Shown here: positions 6,485-15,375 of the stretch, one piece after another
Layout: each line of letters starts with the position of its first letter
Position numbering within the stretch: position 1 is the first letter of the stretch
Notes under the pieces: generated by a model
Seen by the model: only the letters and a program-made list of their open reading frames with translations
Databases searched by the model: none
Told to the model about the DNA's origin: nothing
Assembly: GCA_017463065.1 (NCBI GenBank)
Contig: JAFTPX010000002.1
Coordinates: forward strand, 1-59,647
DNA length: 59,647 nt
DNA from: Clostridia bacterium
GTDB taxonomy: Bacteria > Bacillota > Clostridia > Oscillospirales > CAG-272
Direction of reading: 5' to 3'
Program-made: the position numbers and the translations under genes

Positions 6485-8773
6485 ATGAAAAAAATTCTTG
6501 CGTTTCTGGTTGCCGTGTGCTGTATGATCGGCGCGATGATGCCGATTGCGTATGCGCAGGAAGGCGAGTTTTCTGCCGATTCCGACAAGCTTGCTTATGA
6601 AACGCTTCGGGAGCATGCGGTTACATATACCTGCTCCTATCAATCGGAGCAGAAGAAAATCGAGATCAGCGGAACTGTCAATCACGACGTTCTGATCAGT
6701 CATAATAATTTTACCATCGAGGTGTATCGTATCTCGGCGAATCAGACGCTTTCGGACGTGCTTCAGTCGGAGCAACCGCTGGCGAGTGCCTCCATTGCCA
6801 TCAAATTTCATTTTTCCATTGCTACGCAAGGGATCGGTGACCGTTTCGCCCGTTATGCGCTGATTCTTCGAGCTCCCTCGGGGGAGGTAAGCCTTGCGGC
6901 AGAGCCCCAGTATGCGGGCGTGCGTGGAGAGGCGGAAGCGGTTGTGGAGCGGACCGCCTTTAAAGGTGTTTCCTCAGCGGAGACGTCTGTGGGAGGGGCT
7001 CTGGGCTTTGGAACGTCGATTGTTCCAATTGAGCTGGATCAGCTGATCAGTGACGTTTCCAACGGAGTGATGTATGCCGTGGATCAGACACAGATCTATT
7101 TTGACAAAACGGCAATAGACGAGCTCGACGCGGCGGTTCGCACCTATTCCGCCGTCGGTAGCCGAGTTTATTTCCAGCTTCTTCTTTCCGATCGCCCTTC
7201 CTCTTTTTCCATACTGGAAGGAACCGCCCATCGAATTCCCAACGTATACGATAGCGAAACGATGACTGTGATCTGTGCCGTTTCGGAGTTTTTGGCGCAA
7301 CGGTACGATGATACGCGGAGCGGCGAGCTTGATGGAATGATCGTTGGAAAAGCAATCGATCGGTACGAGGGAAGCCTCTCCTTGGAGGACTATGCCGAAC
7401 GGTATGCTCTCTATCTGACAACGGTGGCAAATTCCGCTCGGGTCTATCGACCGAGTCTGGATATCGTAATTCCTTTCAGCGATGAGGATTGTTATACGTC
7501 ATCTTCTTCGGAAGCACCGACTGTCGCCGCAAGTCTTTTGGAGTCGGTTCTCGCCCATCTGGATCGGTATTTCTGCTTTGACTTCGCTTGCAGTACCTTG
7601 ATTGAATCCGATACGACTCCCTTGGGGATTACCAATGAATCCTTGGAGCAGGGAATCGATCCCGCGCAGACGGCTCCCGAAGGACAGCTGTCCGTGGAAA
7701 ATCTGCAGGTGTATTCTCAATATTTGTCCTCCTTGAAGGAGCGATACGGTTCCGCCCCCACCCACTATCTGTATCTCTGGTCGGTATCCGATTCCTTGTC
7801 AGACACCGCTTTTGCTTGCGCGTATTCCTATTCGTATTACCGTTTGTATCTGCTTCCTTTGCTTTCTTCCTTTGTGATTGCTTCCTCAGACAATAGACTG
7901 TCGGAGGCGCAACGGTTGCTTGGCTCGATTAATACCCCCGATGGGCTGTCGATGACCGCACAGCTGTTGCCGTATTTCGATGCTACGGATTGGCAGACGG
8001 TGGTGGAGGGCTTTTCCTCGGATACGTTGGCGGTTCGTCGGGTGTATCAAGGCAACTGTGATCGGAACGATGCGTCTTTTGCGGGTTCCTTTGCCTACGT
8101 GGAATTTTCCAAAGGAAATATCGGGGAATGGTTTGCGGGGGCTTCCTGTAAATCTCTCAAAGCGGATTACGATACAGAAGGAGTTCGGGGACTTTACAGT
8201 ACCATGCGCAGAACAGAGGGAGCGTCTCACGCCGACGTGTTTTGCTTGTACGAATATCCCGAAAACTTTGTGTATACGCCGTATCTCAAATTTACCCTTT
8301 CCATTGCCGAGCCGTCGGATATTACGGATGGCTTGTATCAGGTGGTGATTACCGTTGGCAATCAAACCGAGATCGTGACGGCGGAATATATGGTCAGCGG
8401 AAAAGAAACTGCCCAGTTGTGGATCGATATGCGTGGATTTAATGCCCGAAATATGGCGGAATATATTAAAATCAGTACCAGAGCGCTTTCTTCCTCCTCG
8501 GAGGAGTATTCCCTTTGCTTAAATGAGATTCGCGGCTATAGCAAGGAGCATTCCTCGGACAGGCTTGCCGACCTGATCACCGCGGAACGATTGCGTATTC
8601 GAAACCAGTCCGAGGATGCCGATGAAGAACCCGACAAAAGTGGCTTGATCTGGATCATTTTCGGTGTTTTGGTTGGGGTAACGGGGATCGGTGCCGGCTT
8701 GTTCATGGCGTTTTCTTCCGGAAGAGAAGAGGACGTGAAACAGTCGGAGGAGAACGATCAAAAGAAATCATAG
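6485..8773 (+). CDS. Secreted, membrane-anchored DUF5722-like protein
   Basis: A 762-residue surface protein. A signal peptide covers residues 1-25 ('MKKILAFLVAVCCMIGAMM', cut near 'AYAQ'), and a single C-terminal membrane helix ('LIWIIFGVLVGVTGIGAGLF') is followed by a short charged cytoplasmic tail. The central part (about 180-480) resembles the TIM-barrel-like DUF5722 family: 'GTSIVPIELDQLISD', 'IYFDKTAIDELDAAV' and, around 285-307, 'MIVGKAID' then 'SLEDYAERY'. Family members I recall carry a GNE-V-N sequence here, so the predicted acidic residue is missing. The ATG at 6485 is chosen because GGGAGG precedes it and it begins the signal peptide. TATAAT at 6437-6442 is a possible -10 with no good -35. 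dnaE follows after 29 bases, probably cotranscribed. Family is tentative, topology is firm. Confidence 0.72.
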   Translation: MKKILAFLVAVCCMIGAMMPIAYAQEGEFSADSDKLAYETLREHAVTYTCSYQSEQKKIEISGTVNHDVLISHNNFTIEVYRISANQTLSDVLQSEQPLASASIAIKFHFSIATQGIGDRFARYALILRAPSGEVSLAAEPQYAGVRGEAEAVVERTAFKGVSSAETSVGGALGFGTSIVPIELDQLISDVSNGVMYAVDQTQIYFDKTAIDELDAAVRTYSAVGSRVYFQLLLSDRPSSFSILEGTAHRIPNVYDSETMTVICAVSEFLAQRYDDTRSGELDGMIVGKAIDRYEGSLSLEDYAERYALYLTTVANSARVYRPSLDIVIPFSDEDCYTSSSSEAPTVAASLLESVLAHLDRYFCFDFACSTLIESDTTPLGITNESLEQGIDPAQTAPEGQLSVENLQVYSQYLSSLKERYGSAPTHYLYLWSVSDSLSDTAFACAYSYSYYRLYLLPLLSSFVIASSDNRLSEAQRLLGSINTPDGLSMTAQLLPYFDATDWQTVVEGFSSDTLAVRRVYQGNCDRNDASFAGSFAYVEFSKGNIGEWFAGASCKSLKADYDTEGVRGLYSTMRRTEGASHADVFCLYEYPENFVYTPYLKFTLSIAEPSDITDGLYQVVITVGNQTEIVTAEYMVSGKETAQLWIDMRGFNARNMAEYIKISTRALSSSSEEYSLCLNEIRGYSKEHSSDRLADLITAERLRIRNQSEDADEEPDKSGLIWIIFGVLVGVTGIGAGLFMAFSSGREEDVKQSEENDQKKS

Positions 8774-8802
8774 TAAAAACCATCGGGAAGGAGGAAATTC
8801 TT

Positions 8803-11800
8803 TTGGGAGAATTCGTTCATCTTCATTTGCATAGTGAATATAGCTTGTTGGACGGCGCTTGTCGAATTTCCGAAATTCCCGAGCGCGCCAAGGAATGCGG
8901 ACATACTGCCGTAGCGCTGACCGATCACGGAGCAATGTACGGCGCGGTTGCCTTTTACCGTGCCTGCCGTAAGGCAGGAATCAAGCCGATTATCGGATGT
9001 GAGGTCTACGTTGCCGCCAAATCTCGGTTCGAGCGACAGAGCGGAGAGGGAAAGTACCATCATCTGGTTTTGCTTTGCGAGAATGAGGTCGGCTATAAAA
9101 ACCTGATTGCCATGGTTTCCAAAGGATATACCGAGGGCTTTTACGCAAAGCCCAGAGTGGATATAGAGCTGTTGCGTACCTATTCCGATGGTTTGATCTG
9201 CCTGTCGGGATGCCTTGCGGGTAAAATTCCTTCGCTGTTGCTGAAGGGCGACTTTGCGGAGGCGGTGGACTATGCCAAGACCTTGTCTGAGATATTCGGA
9301 AAGGATCACTTTTATATTGAACTTCAGAATCACGGGATGTCCGATCAAATGCAGGTGCTTCCTGAGCTTGTCAGACTGGCAAAGGAATGCGGACTGCCCC
9401 TCGTGGCAACCAACGACTGTCACTATTTGCGTCGGGAGCAGGCGCAAACGCAGGCGATTCTGATGTGTGTGCAAACCAACTCGGTGATTACCGACGGACG
9501 CCCCATCGGCTTTGAGACCGATGAGTTCTATTATAAAAACGATGCCGAAATGAAAATGCTGTTCGGCAAATATGAGGGGGCGATTGAGAACACCGTTAAA
9601 ATTGCCGATCGATGTAATTTTGAATTTCAATTCGATTCTCCCAAGCTTCCCACATTCCGTACGCCGCGGGGAAAGAGTTCTGCCGAGTACTTGAGGGAGC
9701 TGACCCTTTTGGGTCTGGAACGGAGAAAAAAAGACGGCACGCTGACCTTGACGAAAAAGGAAGAGCCCATCTATGCGGAGCGCATAGAATACGAGTTGGG
9801 TGTCATTGCCGAGATGGGCTATTCCGATTATTTTCTGATCGTGCAGGATTACGTGGCGTTTGCGCGCTCCAAGGAGATTCCCGTTGGTCCAGGAAGAGGC
9901 TCGGGAGCGGGAAGCTTGGTGGCGTATCTGACAGGGATTACCGACGTGGATCCGATCCGCTTCGACTTGCTCTTTGAGCGCTTTTTGAATCCCGAACGGG
10001 TTAGTATGCCCGATATTGATATTGATTTTTGCTATAACCGACGGGACGAAGTGATCCAATATATGTTTGAACGTTACGGCTCGGATCACGTTTCTCAGAT
10101 CATTGCCTTCGGTACGTTGGCGGCAAGAGCGGCGATCCGTGACGTGGGACGAGCACTGGGAATGAGCTACGCTGAGGTGGATCCCGTGGCGCGAGCCGTT
10201 CCGGGAGGTCCCGGGGTTACCTTGAAGGATGCCCTGCGGATGACCGCCCTGAAATCCCAGTATGAATCCTCGGAAGCCGTGAAGCGATTGGTGGATACGG
10301 CAATGCAGATCGAAGGAATGCCGCGTAATATTACGGTTCACGCGGCGGGACTGGTGGTGACAGACCTGCCCGTGGCGCAATACGTGCCTCTGGCAGTGAG
10401 TAACGAAACCGTCGTTACCCAATTTGACATGGATACCATTGCCGATCTGGGCTTGCTGAAATTCGACTTTTTGGCGCTTCGGTATTTGTCTATTCTCAAA
10501 GAGGCTTGTCAAACCGTTCAGGAAACCGATCCGACCTTCCGTCTGGAGCAGATTCCCTTTGACGATAAAGAAACCTTTTCGTTGATCGCAAAAGGGAATA
10601 CCCTTGGACTCTTTCAGCTGGAGTCGGCGGGAATGAGACAAATGCTCACGGAGCTGAAGCCCGATTGTCTGGACGATATCATCGCCGCAATCGCCCTCTA
10701 CCGCCCGGGACCCATGGACTCAATTCCCCAATATATCGAGGCACGCCATCATCCCGAGCGGGTGTCCTATGTCCACCCCTTGCTGGAGCCGATTCTGAAA
10801 TCCACCTACGGTTGTACCGTTTATCAGGAGCAGGTCATGAGTATTTTCCGTGTCATCGCGGGATATACCTACGGTCACGCCGACATCGTGCGGCGTGCCA
10901 TGTCCAAGAAGAAGGGCGACGTTTTGCGAGCGGAACGGGAGAGCTTTCTTGCGGGTGCTTCCAAGAATGGTGTGGATGCGGCAGTGGCGGAAAAGCTGTT
11001 TGACGATATGGCATCCTTTGCCAATTATGCCTTTAACAAGAGCCACGCGGCGGCGTATGCGGTCATTTCCTATCGAACGGCATACCTGAAGGCGCATTAT
11101 CCTTGTGAATATATGGCTGCACTGTTGACCTCGGTGCTGGGGAATCTGAGCAAGCTTGCCGAGTATATTGCCGAATGCGGGAAATACGGGATCCGCGTGT
11201 TGCCCCCCGATATTAACGAGAGCCGTCTCTATTTTCATCCCAAGGATGGATCGATCGTATTTGGCTTGTTGGCACTGAAAAACGTGGGAAAGCAATTTAT
11301 TGAGTCTATCCTGCGGGAAAGAAGCAGCGGAGCGTTTTTGGATTTTGAGGATTTTGTTCGGCGTATGGCACCTTACGACGTCAACAAGCGTATGATTGAG
11401 GCACTGATCAAATCGGGGGCATTTGATCAGCTCGGCGTATACCGAAGCCGTCTCCTCGCCTCCTTTGAACAGCTGGTGGATATGATCCAGCAGAAGGATC
11501 GCAATAATATCGCAGGGCAGCTGGATATGTTTTCTTCCTTTTCGGCGGCAGGAGCCACCACCCCTCGATTTGACTACCCGAACATTCCCGATTTTTCTCT
11601 GCGGGAAAAGCTCTTGCTGGAGAGGGAAAGCTCGGGAATGTACTTCTCGGGACACCTGTTAGATAGCTACCGCCTCCATGCCGAGTATTTGAACACCAAG
11701 GGAATTCCCGAATTGCTGAATACGGAATCGGTGAGGGAAAAGGAGTCGGTCTCGGTGGCAGGCATTGTGTCTGCCGTAACGGTGAAAACCACCCGTAAGA

Positions 11801-12306
11801 ACGAAAAAATGGCGTTCTTTACCTTGGAGGATCGGTACGGAGAGATTGAATGTCTCGCCTTTCCTTCTCAATACGCCAAGCTTTCTCATTTTATACGGAT
11901 CGAAGCGCCGCTGTTCGTCAAGGGAACGGTCTCTCTGCGGGACGGAGAAGAGGAAGCACCCAAGCTCTTGGTTTCCGAGATCATGGAGCTGATGGAGAAT
12001 AAGCAGTTTGAAGCCGCATCTGTCAAAAAAGAGCCCCCCACAGAGCACAATAAAAAGACAGACGCACAGAAGCCTGCTTCTGCGCGTCCGTATTCCAAGC
12101 TGTATTTGCGGGTTCCCGATATGCGGGGAGAAGGATACCAAAAAGCAAAAAATCTTGTGGAGATTTTTGAAGGACCCCTTCGGGTGATCTTTTACGACAA
12201 TGAAGCCGCGGCTTACGTTCCTGCCGACAGCGGCATTGATGCCACGGAGTTTGTGATTAAGGAATTGACCGAGCTGTTGGGTGCGGAAAACGTCGTGCCG
12301 AAGTAA
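8803..12306 (+). CDS. dnaE: DNA polymerase III subunit alpha (DnaE)
   Basis: Replicative C-family DNA polymerase of 1167 residues. The PHP domain opens the protein with 'HLHLHSEYSLLDGACR' and has an intact-looking metal-site pattern. The palm carries 'GPGRGSGAGSLVAYLTGI' and the catalytic aspartates 'PDIDIDFCYNRRDEV' near residue 400. Finger and helix-hairpin-helix regions follow, then an OB fold ('VSVAGIVSAVTVKTTRKNEK') and a C-terminal extension. It is the DnaE type, not PolC, because there is no inserted proofreading exonuclease. The TTG start at 8803 has AAGGAGG seven bases upstream. It lies 29 bases after the DUF5722-like gene and its stop codon directly abuts the stop of the convergent BofC-type gene, leaving no room for a separate terminator. 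Confidence 0.98.
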   Translation: MGEFVHLHLHSEYSLLDGACRISEIPERAKECGHTAVALTDHGAMYGAVAFYRACRKAGIKPIIGCEVYVAAKSRFERQSGEGKYHHLVLLCENEVGYKNLIAMVSKGYTEGFYAKPRVDIELLRTYSDGLICLSGCLAGKIPSLLLKGDFAEAVDYAKTLSEIFGKDHFYIELQNHGMSDQMQVLPELVRLAKECGLPLVATNDCHYLRREQAQTQAILMCVQTNSVITDGRPIGFETDEFYYKNDAEMKMLFGKYEGAIENTVKIADRCNFEFQFDSPKLPTFRTPRGKSSAEYLRELTLLGLERRKKDGTLTLTKKEEPIYAERIEYELGVIAEMGYSDYFLIVQDYVAFARSKEIPVGPGRGSGAGSLVAYLTGITDVDPIRFDLLFERFLNPERVSMPDIDIDFCYNRRDEVIQYMFERYGSDHVSQIIAFGTLAARAAIRDVGRALGMSYAEVDPVARAVPGGPGVTLKDALRMTALKSQYESSEAVKRLVDTAMQIEGMPRNITVHAAGLVVTDLPVAQYVPLAVSNETVVTQFDMDTIADLGLLKFDFLALRYLSILKEACQTVQETDPTFRLEQIPFDDKETFSLIAKGNTLGLFQLESAGMRQMLTELKPDCLDDIIAAIALYRPGPMDSIPQYIEARHHPERVSYVHPLLEPILKSTYGCTVYQEQVMSIFRVIAGYTYGHADIVRRAMSKKKGDVLRAERESFLAGASKNGVDAAVAEKLFDDMASFANYAFNKSHAAAYAVISYRTAYLKAHYPCEYMAALLTSVLGNLSKLAEYIAECGKYGIRVLPPDINESRLYFHPKDGSIVFGLLALKNVGKQFIESILRERSSGAFLDFEDFVRRMAPYDVNKRMIEALIKSGAFDQLGVYRSRLLASFEQLVDMIQQKDRNNIAGQLDMFSSFSAAGATTPRFDYPNIPDFSLREKLLLERESSGMYFSGHLLDSYRLHAEYLNTKGIPELLNTESVREKESVSVAGIVSAVTVKTTRKNEKMAFFTLEDRYGEIECLAFPSQYAKLSHFIRIEAPLFVKGTVSLRDGEEEAPKLLVSEIMELMENKQFEAASVKKEPPTEHNKKTDAQKPASARPYSKLYLRVPDMRGEGYQKAKNLVEIFEGPLRVIFYDNEAAAYVPADSGIDATEFVIKELTELLGAENVVPK

Positions 12307-12702
12307 TCAAGCGGTGTAGTCCTCGATCAGAGCAAGGAGCTCCCCTTGCGATTCAATCACGATACCCTCTCTAAGCAGACGTCTGTCTGCTTCGGGGAGG
12401 GTTTTTATATAGGTATCCAAAACGAATAGCAAAACGCCATCCCGACTGAATATGCCGATCCGATCCCCATGCTCCTTCACGATCCATCCGTCCTCCGAAG
12501 GAGCGGTATCCTCCGTTGAGACCTGCGTTTGTGTTTGTTCCTGCGTGACAGAAACATAAATATACTCGGTCTCTGACGGTGGCTGGGAAACCGTTCGCTT
12601 GCGGAAGGCGGTTGTCAAGACCGTGACAGAGGCGATCAGGATACACAGCATGATCACGGCATAGAGCGAGGTGAGGGTAAGGAATCCTCTTTTTTTCATC
12701 AT
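12307..12702 (-). CDS. Membrane-anchored BofC C-terminal-domain protein
   Basis: A 131-residue protein with one N-terminal membrane helix (residues 8-32), a Thr/Gln/Glu-rich linker and a C-terminal domain resembling the BofC C-terminal domain: 'WIVKEHGDRIGIF', 'YIKTLPEADRRLLREGI' and the terminal 'LLALIEDY'. In Bacillus, BofC sits between the forespore membranes and restrains the SpoIVB signalling protease; Clostridia have shorter BofC-like proteins of uncertain role. The first domain of true BofC is absent here. The start has only a weak GGATGG ribosome binding site, and a second ATG follows immediately. It diverges from the class A PBP and converges with dnaE without an intervening base. 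Confidence 0.62.
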   Translation of the reverse strand: MMKKRGFLTLTSLYAVIMLCILIASVTVLTTAFRKRTVSQPPSETEYIYVSVTQEQTQTQVSTEDTAPSEDGWIVKEHGDRIGIFSRDGVLLFVLDTYIKTLPEADRRLLREGIVIESQGELLALIEDYTA

Positions 12703-12717
12703 AATCCATCCACACTT

Positions 12718-12746
12718 TTGTTTTTTTCATATTTTTGTATTATTAT
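12718..12746 (+). promoter_or_regulatory. Possible promoter of the class A PBP gene
   Basis: TTGTTT (12718-12723), 17-base spacer, TATTAT (12741-12746) in a very AT-rich divergent intergenic region. Moderate match. Confidence 0.5.
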
Positions 12747-12820
12747 TGTCCTTCCGATGTTTATTTATTCCATGGGCAAGCAATAATAGAAAAAGAAGGA
12801 AGAAAAGGAGAGTGCGGAGC

Positions 12821-15325
12821 TTGAAAAAAGAAAATACATCCCCCAAATGCGGATCGCGCCAAAGGGGAGGGAGAATGGTTTTGCGTTGGCTTGTGGCGGT
12901 CTTGTTTTTCTTAGTGGTTTTTTGTTTGATCATCGCCTTGGTTTTCGCGATCTACGTCAATAAAAAAATTGAGAAAAGCATTGACGAGACCATGTTTACA
13001 ATGGTGGGATCGGATTCCGCCACAAAGCTGTATTATTATGACGTTTCCGACACCACGGGGGAGATAGAAGCCAAGGAGCTGAAGGAGGAAACGCTGTACG
13101 GCGGTTACCGATGCGTTTACGTGGAGTATGAACGGATCCCGCAGGATCTGAAGGATGCCTTTATCAGTATCGAGGATAAGCGGTTTTATCAACACAAGGG
13201 GGTGGACTGGAAGCGGACCTTGTCGGCGGGCGCTAACTATTTTCTGAATTTCAGTGATAGCTACGGCGGCTCGACTATTACCCAACAGCTGATCAAAAAC
13301 GTGACCGATAAGGACGACTATTCCTTTCAGCGAAAAATACAGGAGATCTTCTGGGCGTTGGATCTGGAAACTAAAATGGATAAGCAGGAGATTCTCGGAC
13401 TGTACCTAAACATTATCAACTTATCTCAGGGATGCTACGGCGTACAGGCGGCGGCAGAGTATTATTTTTCAAAGGACGTCTCCCAGCTGACCTTGAATGA
13501 ATGTGCTTGCATTGCCGCTATTACCAACAGCCCCTCTTACTACGATCCCCTGCGAAATCCAGAAAATAATAAAGAGCGAAAAGATTTGATCTTGGAAGAA
13601 ATGTGCGAGCAGGGGTATATCACGCAGGAGGAAAAGCAGGCGGCAGTATCCTCGGAGATCGTGCTGAACGTGAACGAAAAGTATAGCACCGATGAGATCA
13701 ATTCGTGGTATGTGGATATGGTGATCGAGGATATCGTCAATGATCTGGTGGAGGAAAAGGGATACAGTCGCCCGATGGCAAACTTAATGATCTATACGGG
13801 CGGCTTGCGGATCTATACCGCCATGGATCCCGAGGTTCAGAAAATTCTTGAGAAATACTACGAAAAAGAATCTCATTTCTATTCCGCTGCCACGGGAACG
13901 ACACCCCAATCGGCAATGATTATTTTGGACCCGAACAACGGAGATATTCTCGGCGTGGCGGGTGCCATCGGAAATAAGGGTGCTAACCGCTTGCAGAATT
14001 TCGCAACTCAAACCCTACGCCCCGCGGGATCGGTGATTAAGCCCCTTTCGGTTTACGCCCCCGCCATGGATCGAGGAATTATTACGTGGAGCTCGGTTTA
14101 CGATGATGTTCCCGTCAATTTCGGAAAATATAATCTGGATCCCAACCGCGGAGAACTGGTGGAGCCCGTCGCTTGGCCTAAAAACTCCAACGGTATTTAT
14201 CGGGGCTTGACCAATATCAATTACGCCATCGAGCATTCGGTCAACACCGTCACGGTACGGGTTCTGGAGGATCTTGGGGTGGAGAATTCCTTTCGGTTTC
14301 TTTCCGATTCCTTGCATATGGAAAGTCTGATCGAGGGAGAGTACGGGGCGGACGGCACCTATTTGACCGATATGGATCTGGCGGCATTGGCGCTGGGCCA
14401 GATGAATTACGGCATTACCGTAAAGGAAATCACCGCGGCGTATTCCATCTTTGCTAACGAAGGCGTTTATAATTACGCCCGTTCCTATTATAAAGTAACC
14501 GATAGCACAGGGAGTATTCTCTTGGAAAACAAATACCGAGGGGAAGCGGTGATTCGGGAGGAAACGGCGACCTTGATGACGAAGATGCTGGAAAACGTCA
14601 TTGAAAACGGAACCGCCAATCAGATCAACCTGCAAGAGCTGGTGGATTGCGCGGGCAAAACGGGAACGACCCAAAACAACTACGACCGATGGTTTATCGG
14701 CTATACGCCCTATTATATTGGCGGTGTATGGTACGGATATGAATATCCTCGCGCGCTGAGCGGCGGCAATATGTGCATCGATATTTGGGAGGATATTATG
14801 AAGGAGATTCACAAAACCAAAGGCGTTACAAAGGAAACCGCCAAGCACTTTGCCACGTCGGACAACGTGGTAGAGGCGGAATATTGCGTGGATTCGGGAG
14901 GGCTTGTGACCAATGCCTGCTTGAGCGACCCTCGGGGAAGCCGTACGGAAAAAGGCTATTTTGCCAAGGGAACCGAGCCCAGAGCCCTCTGTACCTGCCA
15001 TGTTCCCGTTCTTTACGATACCGTGGAGGGGGGCGTGGCTTGGGAGGGGCAATGTCCAACGGAAACTACCAAGATCGTGGGGATGATCCGTGTGACAAGA
15101 GGCTTTCCGATGCAGGTGTACGTGACCGATGCCCAGTACGTGTGGCGAGAGCTTCCGCGGGACGTATTGCCCGAAACCTCGCCGTCTCAGCCCTTCTTCC
15201 GCAACCTGCTAGGGGAAAAAGAATATTGCGGTATTTCCCGAGGGGAGACTCAATACAATCGCCTGTGCCGCGCCCACTTTAACTATTTCGCATGGAAAGA
15301 AAAGCAAGAAGAGAATACAGAATAA
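12821..15325 (+). CDS. Class A penicillin-binding protein (PBP1A type)
   Basis: Bifunctional peptidoglycan synthase anchored by one N-terminal helix ('WLVAVLFFLVVFCLIIALVF'). The GT51 transglycosylase domain polymerises lipid II: catalytic 'EDKRFYQHKGVDW' and 'GGSTITQQLIKN'. The transpeptidase domain crosslinks stem peptides: active-site 'GSVIKPLSVYAP' (S-x-x-K), 'EHSVNTVTV' (S-x-N) and 'CAGKTGTTQNNYDRWFIGY' (K-T-G). The C-terminal 120 residues carry several cysteines and no recognised domain. I start at the TTG at 12821, ten bases after AAAAGGAG; the open frame runs 50 residues further upstream but crosses the promoter region. The protein is 834 residues, monocistronic, and ends in a bidirectional terminator. 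Confidence 0.95.
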   Translation: MKKENTSPKCGSRQRGGRMVLRWLVAVLFFLVVFCLIIALVFAIYVNKKIEKSIDETMFTMVGSDSATKLYYYDVSDTTGEIEAKELKEETLYGGYRCVYVEYERIPQDLKDAFISIEDKRFYQHKGVDWKRTLSAGANYFLNFSDSYGGSTITQQLIKNVTDKDDYSFQRKIQEIFWALDLETKMDKQEILGLYLNIINLSQGCYGVQAAAEYYFSKDVSQLTLNECACIAAITNSPSYYDPLRNPENNKERKDLILEEMCEQGYITQEEKQAAVSSEIVLNVNEKYSTDEINSWYVDMVIEDIVNDLVEEKGYSRPMANLMIYTGGLRIYTAMDPEVQKILEKYYEKESHFYSAATGTTPQSAMIILDPNNGDILGVAGAIGNKGANRLQNFATQTLRPAGSVIKPLSVYAPAMDRGIITWSSVYDDVPVNFGKYNLDPNRGELVEPVAWPKNSNGIYRGLTNINYAIEHSVNTVTVRVLEDLGVENSFRFLSDSLHMESLIEGEYGADGTYLTDMDLAALALGQMNYGITVKEITAAYSIFANEGVYNYARSYYKVTDSTGSILLENKYRGEAVIREETATLMTKMLENVIENGTANQINLQELVDCAGKTGTTQNNYDRWFIGYTPYYIGGVWYGYEYPRALSGGNMCIDIWEDIMKEIHKTKGVTKETAKHFATSDNVVEAEYCVDSGGLVTNACLSDPRGSRTEKGYFAKGTEPRALCTCHVPVLYDTVEGGVAWEGQCPTETTKIVGMIRVTRGFPMQVYVTDAQYVWRELPRDVLPETSPSQPFFRNLLGEKEYCGISRGETQYNRLCRAHFNYFAWKEKQEENTE

Positions 15326-15366
15326 AAGATTCCCCCAAGAGTTGCACACTCTTGGGGGAATCTTGA
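15326..15366. terminator. Bidirectional terminator between PBP and potCD
   Basis: AAGATTCCCCCAAGAGT pairs with ACTCTTGGGGGAATCTT across a short loop; A-rich and T-rich flanks are short. It separates two convergent genes. Confidence 0.85.
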
Positions 15367-15375
15367 TAAGGGAAG

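Noticed and set aside
8758-10641. 627-codon minus-strand frame opposite dnaE
   Set aside because: Shadow frame caused by codon bias; no start signal.
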